Notes: a model not told the origin generated them from the letters alone. A DNA stretch of 64,000 nucleotides from Bursaphelenchus xylophilus (GCA_904066235.2 CAJFCV020000005.1:8985501-9049500); one strand, 5' to 3'. Shown: positions 1 to 10,205, counted from the first letter of the stretch. Numbers and translations are program-made.

Positions 1-477
1 CGAAAGTGTGTCCTCTGGAAAGTGTGGCATAAATATTTTTTTAAGCGTCACCAAAACTTCAAATAAAAGTCCTCCAATTCGTTAGGATCTGTACTATCAT
101 ATATATAAAGGAATAGTAACCTTTCATTTCAATGCTATGGACATCCAAACTTGAGTAGCAGAGGCATTAAAATAAAACCCGAAATTCCGAAAACCAGAAA
201 AAATATTGTAGTGTGAAAATGATGAGGCTTCGGACAGCTGTAAAGTTTTGAGTTAATTCCCGACGAAGGACGTACTGAACACACGGATTTTTAACTTTTC
301 ACCGTCGTCATGCTTCGAGGTAGTGACAAAATTCCAAAAAAATGGACGAAAACCGGAGATTTTCCTTAAAGATCTGCTACAAAGCTGCCGTTGATCCTAC
401 CTCGCTCAAACGGCACTTATTATATAAATCTACGTCTATTCTATAGCGTCAAAAAGTTTCATGCTGAAACCTCTGCT
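1..477. other. No recognisable gene
   Basis: AT-rich DNA with no frame, splice structure or repeat that I can interpret. It lies on the 3' side of the minus-strand transposase remnant that follows, where the catalytic domain would be expected, but I could not read any DDE/D-type motif in it. Confidence 0.5.
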
Positions 478-886
478 TTCAGCGGAGATCCGAGGGCTCA
501 AAATGGGAACCGGTGGGTGCCCGCAAAAGTACCGTGTCAGTGGCTTCTTTTCTTAACTTTCGGAAACACTGAAGCCGTGTCTTGCGTCTCTCTGTTGAAT
601 CAACGCATGGCCCGCATAGAATAGAATATGGGGAACATCTCATGTCGGTTTTTACAATTATTCTACCCGATAAGGCCGAGATATTCAATTTAGAAGCCAT
701 TCGTTCCAAAGATCTGCAAAGATCTGGGTCAGTCCGATTTCTGATGCTCTTCTTCAGAGCCGGAGCCTTTTCTGTTTTGGGTCTACCACTTCCTGGGAAC
801 CTCTGGATGCTGCCAACATCCCTAAACATATATATATATGAAGCCCGGGTGACAGTTGTACGGAGAGAACCACAACGACAAACCAT
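478..886 (-). pseudogene. Tc1/mariner-like transposase fragment
   Basis: A minus-strand open frame of about 135 codons. Its N-terminal part reads FRDVGSIQRFPGSGRPKTEK, which matches the end of the first helix-turn-helix of Tc1/mariner transposases and the GRPR-type linker. It continues into a second HTH-like stretch (RSLERMASKLNIS) and then KTDMRCSPYS, resembling the 'kkDLglkpYk' segment that precedes the catalytic domain. The catalytic DDE/D region is not visible downstream, so only the DNA-binding half seems to survive. Full-length relatives are about 340 residues. Seen: the motifs and order. Inferred: family and pseudogene status. No flanking terminal repeats were identified. Confidence 0.55.
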
Positions 887-913
887 TTTCTTCCGGGAAA
901 ATTCTTTACAAGG

Positions 914-1492
914 AAAGTACTTTTATGGGGGCTCCTACTTTTTGACGGGACATATCTCAAAAAATCAGAAAAAATGTGCTGATCAAGGATATATAAATCT
1001 TAGCTGCCCATTTTAGGTTTTTAGGGGTGAAAACTCAATCGGAAGTTGACTTAAAGTCCTATATGAACCCCTTTTCGCCTAATTTTTCACGGGTTTACAA
1101 TTTTTATTTTGGCTTAAAATGATGTTTATTGAGTTTCTAAGACGTAATAAATCAGTGGCCCAAAAATTTATTTTTCCGACCTTCAACTTCAAAAAAAGTT
1201 GACTCGGCCCAAAAGGGAAATCGAACCCGTGCGGCGTCCTCCCTCTTGATTCCCAGACTACAGCACTAACCACTCGGCCACACCGCTCTCTTCCGAAGGA
1301 AGAGACCGACTGCGCTTTTTATCGTTTCGAATGCATGCGCCTTTTGTAGGGAAATTGAGCCAGTTTTTGGGCATTTTCACCCCTAAAAGCCCAAAATGGG
1401 CAGCTAAGATTTATATATCCTTGATCAGCGCATTTTTTCTGATTTTTTGAGATATGTCCCGTCAAAAAGTAGGAGCCCCCATAAAAGTACTT
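914..1492. mobile_element. Foldback element with ~120-bp inverted arms
   Basis: The arm at about 914-1033 (starting aagtacttttatgggggctc) recurs in reverse complement at about 1373-1492 with only a few mismatches. The roughly 340-bp spacer holds a tRNA-like sequence. This is the architecture of a foldback or MITE-type non-autonomous element. I could not define a target-site duplication. Confidence 0.7.
1201..1290 (-). other. tRNA-like sequence (probably a tRNA-derived repeat)
   Basis: On the minus strand there is a good A-box-like run (TGGCCGAGTGGTTA) and, about 50 bases on, a B-box-like run (GGTTCGATTTCC), spaced as in a class II (Ser/Leu-type) tRNA. The anticodon stem pairs poorly and no 7-bp acceptor stem can be formed, so this is unlikely to be a working tRNA. 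It sits in the spacer of a foldback element, which suggests a tRNA-derived SINE fragment. Confidence 0.45.
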
Positions 1493-1719
1493 GTTAGAAG
1501 ATAAAAACACATTTTGGTACCTCTTCGCCTTTTTGTCCATATTGCAAAAATGTGTGGGAAAAGTAAAAAAGGGATTTAAAGGGTCTGCAAGTGACTGGTT
1601 TGTGGTCACAATGGTCCCTTTTTCCCTACTCGTAACGCTTTTCGTGGCGAGACACAACCGTTTTTATTTGTGTCCATTTTTTTTGGCGCACCCTGTAGAT
1701 TCGTTCATTTTTTTTATCA

Positions 1720-1935
1720 TTTTGCAACCGGGAAGTATCAAAAATGTGGCAAAATACCTCCCTCTACAACTAAAAAAACTCCGTTTGAATGGCGCGCCCT
1801 CTTTCCTCACAAAAAGAGCAGGCACGTTTTTGAAATGGGAGTTTTTTCACTTGGATAGGGAGGTATTTGCTGCATTTTTGATACTTTCCGGATGCAAAAT
1901 GGTACGTTTTTGCCAATGGATCAGATCCGCCACTG
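1720..1935. mobile_element. TA-flanked MITE, GACCTGATCC family (left-truncated)
   Basis: Internal sequence (ccgggaagtatcaaaaatgt, then ttttttcacttgga) and a right end reading ggatcagatccgccactg followed by TA match the family of complete copies at 24354, 27267, 36743, 37701 and 57902. The left end lacks the expected inverted repeat and begins inside the element. The second copy of this truncated form is at about 16250-16708. Confidence 0.75.
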
Positions 1936-2584
1936 TAATGATGTACGTCATATTCAATCAGTTTATGCTAACCAACGGATACGTTAGACAGTTCAGACAT
2001 GATAAAAGAACAGAACATTGAAGAATCACGTCTTGTCGTAAAGAAAGAATATATGTATAGAGTTCACACACCAGGTTCGGCACTCTTGTAGGATCCACGT
2101 CTGGTGTTGCTTTATTTCACTGTTACATCGCTCCGGAATACTACATGTATATACTACAAGACAAAGAGGTATTCGCACTTCGTCGCTGCGGCGACACAGA
2201 GCGTCTACACGAAGTGAACATGCAGTGGCTACGTATAAAAGAGAGATTCTCCCAAGGAACTTTTTTTTCTCAAATTATGCTAAGCGCTTCCGAGCAAGGC
2301 TACAAAAAGATTTGATGCATATCATAAAGCCTTGTTGGTTTAGGTGCATGCATCCTACGAACTCTCAGCTTTGCATTTTTAAAAATCCGCTTTTAATTTG
2401 CACAGCTACGTTTCCAAACGTCTGATTTTGAATACAAATAAACATTCAAGTATGGGAAAGGGCAAAACAAATCAACTTCCTCGAATGTGTCTAGCGTTTA
2501 GCCGTTAACTCCAGCTATGCAAATAAGAAACGATCACCAAGTTTCCCGGAAAAAATACATTTTAAACCTCAATTGACGTGTCTG

Positions 2585-2704
2585 AGGAATCAGGAATGTT
2601 GGAATTGCAGAGATCAATAACAAAATATGAGGTATATAAAGCCTGGATGTTGATGGGGAGATATCAACTTGTTACTTCAACAGTAGTTGCCTAGTCTTCT
2701 CACC
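2585..2704 (+). promoter_or_regulatory. Promoter of protease copy 1
   Basis: A TATA-like box (gtatataaa, about 2632-2640) lies roughly 70 bp before the ATG. It is followed by a block (tgttgatgg, gagatatcaact, gttacttcaacagta) and preceded by gaggaatcaggaatgttgga. All of these are conserved almost base for base upstream of the other two copies (17330-17473, 20755-20877), while DNA further upstream of copy 3 is much more diverged. The gagatatcaact stretch contains a GATA core, as recognised by intestinal GATA factors in nematodes; that role is an inference. Confidence 0.6.
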
Positions 2705-4001
2705 ATGAGATCGTTTGTGACCATCGCCTTGTTGGCTACTGTAGCCTCTGCCGGATTGCTGGATCCGAAAGATCTGGGAAAAGGATTCGAAGATCTCTTG
2801 GATCAGGGCAAATTTGACGACCTTTGCAAAAACGGCAAGGCCAAGGACCTCATCAACGGCTTGACAAATGTCACCGACAACACAAAGAAGTCGCTGCACT
2901 CGGCGGTTAACCTCCATCAGAGCTTGGCTGCTGATGATAAGAAGCATTTGCACAACTTCTTCCAGTTCATCGTCAAGTAAGTTCTTATATATTAAACCAA
3001 TGGACTTGATTGTAGGTTCGGAAGGGAATATGATAATGACACCACCACCTCGCAACGCTTCGGTCACTTTAAAACTTCCTTAAAACGCGTTGAAAGCCGC
3101 CAGAAGCATAGCCCAAAAACTAAATTTGGAGTTACCAAGTTCTCCGACCTGAGCGCACAGGAATTCGTTAACAAACACACTGGAGTTAAGGGAGTTAGCC
3201 ATGTCCAAAAGCTCCACAGCACTTCCAAACCGGCCCAAATCCGCGCCAAACGCCAGGATACCCCAGATTCTTATGACTGGAGAGATTATGAAGGGGTCAC
3301 CTCCATCAAGGACCAGGGCGCCTGTGGCTGTTGCTACGCTTTTGCTGCTGTCGCTGCCATTGAGAGTCAGCACAAGCTTCAGACCTTTGAAGAATTGGAT
3401 CTGAGTGAAGAGCAGATGGTCGCGTGTACCTACCAAAACCAGAAGTATGATGATAACAATGGCTGCGACGGAGGTTCCTCACCAGGAGTGTTGCGATACG
3501 CCATTGACCATGGAATCACCAGTGAGGCTAACTGGGGCTACACTTTGGGCGAGACTGGAGACAATTCTGCCATTCCAAAGTGCAAAAGCAAGACCTCTGC
3601 AGTCCGCTCGGTTACTAGCCAAACACAACTCCCACCCGATGATGAGGATAACATGGCCAGTGTTGTTGCAAGCTCCGGGCCGATTGTTACATGTAAGTAC
3701 AGTTAAACTATTCTCTGTTTCTATGAAACACCTGGGATAGAAACAGTGCCACTTTTCAGACCTTGATGCCGGACCACTCCAAGACTACCAAGGAGGAATC
3801 ATTGATGCTCAGGAACCCGAAGGTGGCTGGGAAATTAATCATGCCATCCTTACCATCGGCTATGGCAATGAGGATGGTACTCCTTACTGGATCATGAAAA
3901 ATCAATGGGGAGAAGACTGGGGTGAGAGCGGATTCTTCAGAGCCATCCGCGGCACCAACAACATGCTGGTTGGAGACTGGAACTACCAGGTTCAACTTTA
4001 A
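2705..4001 (+). CDS. Papain-family cysteine protease, copy 1
   Basis: Predicted secreted peptidase C1A of 396 residues. Exons 2705-2976, 3016-3692 and 3760-4001; introns of 39 and 67 bp; phases match. A signal peptide (about residues 1-16) is followed by a charged extension (17-80), an I29-type inhibitory prodomain (about 84-141, with [13 protein letters not shown] and [10 protein letters not shown]), a basic RAKR site at 167-170 where the mature enzyme probably starts, and the peptidase domain (about 175-396). Gln191, Cys197, His344 and Asn364 fit the papain catalytic set, and GCDGG is present. Unusual: the active-site block is CGCCY instead of CGSCW, and KNSWG is KNQWG. This is the first of three paralogues, almost identical to copy 2 (about five amino-acid changes). 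A digestive or lysosomal role is likely for the family but not shown here. Confidence 0.93.
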
Positions 4002-4143
4002 AAATTTTTATCTTTCTTATTTTAAATTTTACAGTTTGATAGATAAAGCGCTAAATTTCTGTTGACTTTGGTCTAACTGTGAGTGGCATATATCTGGTCG
4101 TTTATGAGGCCTAAAAGGATCCCAGAAAAATGCCAGTTGACTC

Positions 4144-4151
4144 CTAGAATG
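4144..4151. repeat. 8-bp target-site duplication (left)
   Basis: CTAGAATG directly precedes the element at 4152-5588 and is repeated directly after it at 5589-5596. The matching unoccupied site in duplication copy 2 reads CTAAAATG (18922-18929). Confidence 0.85.
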
Positions 4152-5588
4152 CACGCCAATTTATTTTCTTCAAAAACTATTTTTGTGGGCTGCGCCCGAG
4201 CTTTGTGAAAATGTTGCTTGCCATTTTATACGTGGAAGATAAAAGTTCCGTTTTTGGTGAAAACAACAGTGAAAAGAGAAATTAGTGTAGAATTTTACGT
4301 TTTCAGAAAAAAAGGGCTGTACTACCGCATCTTGGCAACTGTTGCGTAATAATTAAGGGTAAAATTGTGATTTTTTCAGTTTTATTGAGAATCCTTTAAA
4401 TTAAGAAGCAAAATGGATAAATATAGGAAAATGTAATTAACTGTAAGATGTAACATCAATATCACAGTCGTCATTGCACTTGTAGATTGGTTGACTAGAT
4501 TTTCTGGATTGACTTTGTCTTGACTGGTTTGACTTTGGGTTGGAATTAAAATAACTGGTGTTGATGGTGGCGGTTTAAAAATTCCGGTACATGAACTGTC
4601 GATCTTGTTTGTCATCTCTTTAATTCACCACATATCTTTGTTTTTGCAATTTTTCCGCTTCTTCTGTGAGCTCCCGAACTTTTTTCCCTGAGGCAGTTGC
4701 CACGGCCGCGCGTTCACGTTGGCCGTTCATTAGAGACGTATGAGTCCTTTTTGGAGTCACAGAAGCATTTGTGATGTTAGTTAGAACGTTATAAATGCGC
4801 AAACATCATGAAAATTCAAAATTTACAATTTTTTGCCCTTAGGACCCAAACTTTGAACCCAATTTTCTCAAAAAGTTGACCACCGATTTTCGATTTTTTT
4901 ACAGAATCTGGAAGCCCTCACAGTCTTCTATGTCATATCTAAAAAGCAAACCAATCTTGTGATAAAAACATACCTTATTGGCCGAAATATTGAAATTTCC
5001 ATTATTTTGGGTTTCTGTAGAATCGTTCTGGTCGGCCGAAATTTGCTTTAAGCGCTTAGCTTCAAGCATTTTCTGAATCCTCTGTTCCAGTTGTCTCTTT
5101 CTATCCATCTTGGCATTGTTTGCGATGCTCACCCGGCTGTCAGATTGCGAAAACATGTTAAGATTCATCTGCAAAAATTCAAAATTTCACAGTTTTTGAC
5201 TTGTAACACCCGATTCGATCACAGGAAGTAAAAAAAGTTATGCCCATTGGATAGAGCATGAAAAAAGCTACAATTCTATAGACTCAGAAGTTAACATCGG
5301 TCATCTCAAAAGAATGTTATGAACGAAGTAAATTACCTTACTCCAGCGGTAAACATTAAAGATGCCGCCAAATATGGCAGAGATTTATTTTTTTTCTGTC
5401 TTGAGTATACATTTTTCGATTTGTCTGTTAATCTTCCTTACTTTGTGCAATTTCTGCGATGATTAACTCTTTTTCAGCCATGATACGGTAGTTTTTAAGC
5501 GGAGGGAAACAGTTGACCAAACGGGCCAGGGAGACACTTGACACGAATTATTTTTTTGATTTTTTGTAGAAGAAAATAAATTGGCGTG
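4152..5588. mobile_element. 1437-bp TIR element with 8-bp target duplication
   Basis: The ends are a perfect 20-bp inverted repeat, CACGCCAATTTATTTTCTTC at the left and its reverse complement at 5569-5588. The flanks are 8-bp direct repeats (CTAGAATG), and duplication copy 2 lacks the insert at the same place. An 8-bp duplication fits the hAT and P superfamilies, but I see no transposase in it, so it is probably non-autonomous. It carries minus-strand coding-like exons (see 4620-5168) of unknown origin. Confidence 0.88.
4620..5168 (-). pseudogene. Coding-like exons inside the 1.4 kb element
   Basis: Two minus-strand frames look like exons. The first (5168 down to 4974) starts ATG after a TTTTTGCAG acceptor, reads through a basic coiled-coil-like stretch (MDRKRQLEQRIQKMLEAKR) and ends at a GTATGT donor. 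The second (about 4800-4620) includes RERAAVATASGKKVRELTEE, another helical basic segment, and ends in a stop. I could not find a convincing acceptor for the second exon. I do not recognise the protein; it is not an obvious transposase. It may be a captured or decayed host gene fragment. Confidence 0.35.
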
Positions 5589-5927
5589 CTAGAATGTACT
5601 TCCCCTGGAATCACGTTGACTCAAGGTTATTTGCATAACTGGCGGTCACGGTTATCACGAAACAATGAGGAGGCGTTGCTGAATTTTTTTATTTTTCCCT
5701 TTTGACACCGGAATCTTTGTTTATGTTGATTTCACGGTATCAGACGTTCTTGTTGACGTGTAAACCTGAAATTCTTTTTAAAAATTCAAATCCGAGTAGT
5801 TGGTGGTCGTTACAGTAATACCATATAATTTTTTTATAGATTTATTAAAACATATAACCGAGAAGAAAGGTTTAAATTTTGTATCCACAAAAATCAACAA
5901 TAGTAAAAAAGGAAATAAGAGTGGTGC

Positions 5928-6148
5928 ACGTCAAAGAAAAAGTGAGAACCTCGGATCATTGATTTTTTACGAAATGTCGCTGAATTATCGAGTCACAAAA
6001 GAAAACTTTCCCAGAGAATTTCGAGAAAAATGTTTTTTCGAAGAGGCAAATAATTTTTCAAGCTCGATAATTCTGTGGCACTTCGCAAAAAAATCAATGA
6101 TCCGAGATTCCTTGTTTTTTCAATTTTCTGAAAGAATTGTTTTGACGT
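5928..6148. mobile_element. 221-bp MITE (ACGTCAAAG family), copy 1
   Basis: The element begins ACGTCAAAG and ends with a complementary TTTTGACGT. Long internal inverted parts (ctcggatcattgatttt and its complement) make it nearly palindromic. It is flanked by a 7-bp duplication, GTGGTGC (5921-5927 and 6149-6155). The unoccupied site survives in the opposite arm of the host element as gcaccac at about 13419-13425. A sister copy is at 16332-16560. Confidence 0.9.
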
Positions 6149-6622
6149 GTGGTGCTTTATATTATTCCAAAAAGTTTCAAACTTACTTCATTTTTAGCCT
6201 ACATGAAATTTTGTGGCCTACTTCAAAATCTGATCTGCCTAGGTGAAAAAATTTCATGTGGGCCAAAAAAAATTTTTTTTTGGCATAGGTGGTTTTTTTT
6301 TCATGTGGGCAAAAAATTTTTTTTTGGCATAGGTGGTTTTTTTCATGTATGCAAAAAAAAATTTTTATTTTCGCCCACATGAAGTTTGTGATTTCAGAAA
6401 TTTCAAAGGTGAAGAAATCGATGTAGGCCAAACCGAGATTTTGGCCTAGTTGATGCAAGCGGTCAAGAAGGTCAAGAACTAGGCGGAAATCATGGTTTTG
6501 GCCTAGTTGATTAAATCGAAATTCATTAAATCGAACTAGGCCAAAACCATGATTTCCGCCTAGTTCCTGCCCGCTTGATCATACAAAATCCTAAAAGTTC
6601 ATGAAACATTTTATAACAAATA
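6149..6622. repeat. Left inverted arm of the composite element
   Basis: Matches 12939-13430 in reverse complement, including gtggtgctttatattattcc, three variants of an A/T run with ggcataggtgg, and two opposed copies of aaccatgatttccgcctag (about 6485-6565) that form a local hairpin. Confidence 0.85.
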
Positions 6623-7820
6623 ACAAGAATATATCCGTCATTAGGATTCTTTTTTTTTGTTTCAAGGAATTGATCAGTTGGGCGATTCCTTCGTCCAACC
6701 CATTGCGGTTCTGCTCATCCTGGAAGACTTCTCGGTCCATTCCTTCGACTTGTTCCAATTGTTTCCTCAATTCATTGATGACATCCGTCCTTGATTTCCT
6801 CATATTTTGACCAGGGATGGCAGGCAGTTCGGCGTTGGCAGGAAGAGAAACATCCGGTTCATTATTATCCTCCGCTTCCACCGTTTCTACATCCACATCT
6901 TCTTCAGGTCTTTGAAGACAGCCGAGATCGCCTGGTTCATGATTCTCCTTCTCTCCCACATTCACTTCCACATTTTCATCTCTGTCTACATTCTCGTATT
7001 CATCTTCAAAGCTGCCTTCAATGTCATCATCTTCGATGAATGTAGGTGGAGACGGGTTTCCTTCAGGATTTCCCGCCTCGGTAGTGTCCATCGTTTCGGC
7101 GACTTGTGGTTCTTTCCATTTTTTTTGCAGTTCACTTCTTCCATATCCACAAATATGGCATGGGCTTCTGAAATTTTTTTAAATTTCTCAACCTTCTAAG
7201 CAGCATTTTTTGCAATATATTACCTGAACTCTACTTCGAATACTGGAACGGAGGGATCGTGTTATATGGAATGTAGTATTTGGCTTCTTCTTCGCGAGGA
7301 TACACTAATGGTTTCCTTAGTATCTCCTTAACCGCATTAAAATATTTTCTTGCTTCTTCGATTCCACTTGAGTTTCGAAAAACACATAGACCCGTCACAC
7401 AGTTCAACCTCATATTAATTGGGTTCAGATTCTTCACTAAATGGCAACATAAAATGGTGAAAAAGTCTTACCGTCATTTCGAGAAGCGAACACAAGTCCT
7501 GTTGAGTGCGCTGTCACTCCACCTGCTTTTGGGAGCAGTTCATACAAATTGGTACAACAATACGGATCTTCCACTCGAATGTAGCCGGGATGCCGGCCGA
7601 AATAGTGGATGTAAGTCAATCTCTCGGAAGCCAGAAGACCTACAGCATCCACGGCCGCTTTCCTTTTGGGTCGAGGAGTGGCTTCATCTTCGCTTTCCAC
7701 GGAGGTTTTGTTTTTTGAGCATGGAGTCCGGTCTTTTCCATCAATTTTAGGGGCGTTGACAATCTTCTTGCGTTTTACGGTGGAACTGCAAGGGGTGGAC
7801 GGGGAATCGGGAGGAGTCAT
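6591..7820 (-). CDS. Unknown three-exon gene of the composite element
   Basis: Predicted 375-residue protein. Exons 7820-7472, 7436-7235 and 7167-6591; introns of 35 and 67 bp; phases agree. The second donor (GTAGAG) is weak, but using it skips a stop and joins ...PPFQYSK to SPCHICGYGR in frame. The N-terminus is Ser/Pro/Lys-rich with basic clusters (KRKK, RPKRK), suggesting nuclear import. The middle has several Cys/His positions, including CHIC. Residues about 210-320 are very acidic. The C-terminus is a charged helix (ELRKQLEQVEGMDREVFQ) and its last residues are encoded by the element's inverted arm. I do not recognise the family. It is transcribed away from the plus-strand gene at 8081, about 260 bp apart. 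Confidence 0.55.
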
Positions 7821-8080
7821 ATTTCTGAAAAAAAATCTGCTTTGAAATATTTATCAAGGAAAATTACTCGCCAAAAATTTTTCACGCCATAAAAACCCGG
7901 AGAAACTAGACAACAATTGCGAAACATTGCGAAATCAACAACTTGTTTACCAATAGGACGCCTCTTGAACAGAATGCCAAGATTTCGCACTAAATTTTCG
8001 CGGGATTTTTATAGTTTGGGCCGTCTACAGAAAACCTTTCCTTTTCCGCTTTTTCGGTGATAAAATTTTTACCGTTCTTT
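7821..8080. promoter_or_regulatory. Probable bidirectional promoter of the composite element
   Basis: About 260 bp lie between the two divergent start codons. There is no TATA consensus that I would rely on. The call rests on the gene arrangement only. Confidence 0.3.
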
Positions 8081-8682
8081 ATGTCCCGAAAACGCCCAGT
8101 TATTGATGGGTTCGTCGATCAAGAAGATCTATTTTTTCTGATGACAATCAGGAAAACCAGGATCCACAGCAACCCTCCACTAGCCAATTTCGTGCACCCA
8201 GTCTTGCTAATGCATCGTGTGAACTCGGCAGAAATTTCTTGAACCTTTTCCCCCCTTTTTGTGCAGAACGCCCTTGCCAAGTAGTCGAGTACGAACGGAA
8301 ATTATTGGACAGTCGCTTCCTTGAACTTGCAGACCAAATGTCGAACTCTGAGGGCCGAGCAAAGGCAAAGGGTAGGCTATTGTACTTTGTGATTATGGGT
8401 TTAGTTATGGAAAAGATCATGAACAACAACAAAGATTTCGTTAGGGACGCAAGTGCTAAGCCGATTCGGGAATTCACCAACGACTGCTGTGCAAAACTGT
8501 TTTTGTATCGTTACGCCCAATTGATATCGCCACTGCCCGTTGCCTGCTGCCCATGGATATGGCCGCGCGCCGCGAGTACGTGACGAAGGAGCAGAACCTA
8601 ACCTCTTCCAATGAATTGACAGTCATAGGATACGAAGTTTGTCCGACCTTCTTCGCAGAGGTGAATAATATTTCCATAAAGT
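8081..8682 (+). pseudogene. Divergent plus-strand gene of the composite element, frame broken
   Basis: Exon 1 (8081-8216) begins MSRKRPVIDGFVDQEDLFFL. A short intron with a GTGTGA donor and TTTTTGTGCAG acceptor leads to exon 2 (from 8267), giving VVEYERKLLDSRFLELADQM and AKGRLLYFVIMGLVMEK, both helical and charged. The frame then stops, but a one-base shift near 8523 (a G seems to be missing after CAATTG) restores an open frame, DIATARCLLPMDMAARREYV, down to a donor at about 8661-8684. I do not recognise the protein. It could be a decayed gene or an intact one with a sequencing error. The divergent layout with the 6591-7820 gene suggests a shared promoter at 7821-8080. Confidence 0.4.
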
Positions 8683-8689
8683 AGTAAGT

Positions 8690-8880
8690 TTGCACCGTAA
8701 ATTTTTCTTGCCTCAGTTTTCCAATATTTTGGCTTGCTCTCTGCAGTAGGCGGAAAGTCCGGTTTTGTCTACGGCTACGTACTAGGCCGGCGAAATAGAC
8801 TGGACATGTTTTCGCACGGTGCGGGCGCATGAATTGGGTGTGGGTGAAGGTGCGATGCACCGTAAATTTTTCTTGCCTCA
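8690..8880. repeat. Local exon/intron duplication
   Basis: The string caccgtaaatttttcttgcc occurs at 8691 and again at about 8858. The exon-like ttttccaatattttggcttg through gtaggcggaaagtccggt after the first copy is repeated after the second one at 9652, now separated by the foldback at 8881-9648. One copy of the exon therefore looks like a partial duplicate that ends in a stop (ggccggcgaaatag). Confidence 0.7.
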
Positions 8881-9648
8881 CAAGGGAAGTCGTTCAGATC
8901 GCAAATGAGTTGAGCTATGGGACCGGTATATTCTGCTTCTCCATATTCGAAAACGGTAAGAGCTAAAACAATTTTTCCGTCTGGGCCCTGGTTTTCGAGA
9001 AAATCGACCGTGAAGTTTGACCGGAAAAAGCCCCGCTAAATAGTCCTCGCTCCGAAAGGCCTTTGGATCAAGAGCCAAATGGCGGAGGGCGAGTGAAAAC
9101 GCTCTCAAAGTTCTTTTGTCCGGGATGCCGGGGAAGGTTCGAGTCCCGCCAGGAGCAAACCCTAATTCATAATGGTTGCAAAACAGAAAAAAATATTTTT
9201 CGTTTTGCATACTTTGAAATGCATGTCAAATAGGCATATATCTGCGTTGAACTCAAAAATGAAGTGTTTATTCCTAAAAAACTATTTGATCTGAAATTAT
9301 TGGGGTACACTTCACCACAAAAAACTAATTTATTTTTTATCATTTTCAATATCAAAGCTCTTTGAACATGGGTTTGAGCCTAGCGGGACTCGAACCTTCC
9401 CCGACATCCCGGCCAAAAGAATTTTGAGAGCGTTTTCACTCGCTCTCCGCCATTTGGCTCTTGATCCAAAGGCCTTTCGGAGCGAGGACTATTTAGCGGG
9501 GTTTCCGGTAAAACTTTACGGACGATTTTCTCGAAAACCAGGGCCCAGACGGAAAAATTGTTTTAGCTCTTACCGTTTTCGAATATGGAGAATCAGAATA
9601 TACCGGTCCCATAGCTCAACTCATTTGCGATCTGAACGACTTCCCTTG
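8881..9648. mobile_element. 768-bp foldback element with tRNA-like arms
   Basis: Starts CAAGGGAAGTCGTTCAG and ends with its complement; the inverted arms are about 285 bp. It is flanked by TCA on both sides (8878-8880, 9649-9651), a possible 3-bp target duplication confirmed by the uninterrupted GCCTCAG at about 8709-8715. Each arm contains a tRNA-like segment (8881-arm: about 9080-9165, with a GGTTCGAGTCCC B-box). It interrupts an exon-like sequence of the composite element. Confidence 0.82.
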
Positions 9649-9651
9649 TCA

Positions 9652-9822
9652 GTTTTTCAATATTTTGGCTTGCTCTCTGCAGTAGGCGGAAAGTCCGGTG
9701 TTGTCTACGGCCTACGTAAAAAACTCCTTTTTAGTGCCAAAGAGATACGCGACTCTTTGCAATCGGATAAGGTAGTAAGTACCGTGGATGGACGAACCCT
9801 TGTAAAACGCCACGTCAACTGA
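9652..9822 (+). pseudogene. Exon continuing the plus-strand composite-element gene
   Basis: After a CAG at the element junction, the frame reads VFQYFGLLSAVGGKSGVVYG and then KKLLFSAKEIRDSLQSDKVV before a stop at 9820-9822. A partial duplicate of its first half lies at 8716-8800. It probably followed the exon ending at about 8660-8684 before the foldback and the local duplication separated them. I do not recognise a domain; GGKSG resembles a nucleotide-binding loop only superficially. Confidence 0.4.
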
Positions 9823-9841
9823 TGGAGAAACGCAAGAAATC

Positions 9842-10205
9842 TGGAGAAGGCGTGAGCAAAGCTGGATCAGAGGACGTCCAAAAGATTGCAAGGTAAGTTT
9901 GCGACGTTGCCTTTTTGATTGTTCGTTTTCTAAATTAATATAATTTATGTTTCAGCCGGCCCATGTTCAGCTTAGATGCAAGAAATAAGCTGGAGAAGGC
10001 GTGAGCAAAGCTGGATCAGAGGACGTCCAAAAGATTGCAAGGTAAGTTTGTGACGTTGCCTTTTTGATTGTTTGTTTTCTAAATTAATATAATTTATGTT
10101 TCAGCCGGCCCATGTTCAGCTTAGATGCAAGAAATAAGCTGGAAAAAGGCGTGAGCAAAGCTGGATCAGAGGACGAGTGTGGAGATCACTTCGGAGTTCA
10201 GATTG
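9842..10205 (+). repeat. 149-bp tandem repeat carrying an exon-intron pair
   Basis: Units start near 9842, 9991 and 10140 with tggagaaggcgtgagcaaag. Each of the first two contains a coding-like part (GVSKAGSEDVQKIA), a GTAAGTTTG donor, a 60-bp intron ending in TTTCAG, and the next exon (RPMFSLDARNKLE). The third unit lacks the intron and reads to a stop. The second unit has one base fewer in its A run than the third, which puts a stop in frame. This is internal exon duplication inside a transposon gene. Confidence 0.8.

Larger units (their letters stand above)
1675..5915. repeat. Duplicated segment, copy 1 (holds protease copy 1)
   Basis: Sequence from about 1675 to 4143 and from 5597 to about 5915 is nearly identical to 16206-18921 and 18930-19240. 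It includes a truncated MITE, the protease gene with its promoter, and about 300 bp downstream. Copy 1 differs mainly by the 1437-bp insertion at 4152-5588; copy 2 differs mainly by the MITE at 16332-16560. The similarity stops at about 5915, where a 7.5 kb element begins. Confidence 0.85.

Noticed and set aside
391..1016. Plus-strand frames across the transposase remnant
   Set aside because: They run antisense to the recognisable Tc1/mariner frame and have no domain or splice support.
1201..1290. Functional tRNA gene on the minus strand
   Set aside because: A- and B-box-like runs are present, but the anticodon stem pairs poorly and no acceptor stem can be formed.
2985..4001. Prematurely stopped protease reading through intron 1
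   Set aside because: The stop just after FQFIV lies in a 39-bp intron with perfect GTAAGT and TTGTAG boundaries in the same place in all three copies.
6240..6458. Short frames in the A/T runs of the composite element's arms
   Set aside because: They are low-complexity translations of inverted-repeat DNA and occur on both strands.
9620..9760. P-loop NTPase suggested by GGKSG
   Set aside because: The context lacks the GxxxxGK[ST] spacing and a preceding hydrophobic strand; the match is only superficial.
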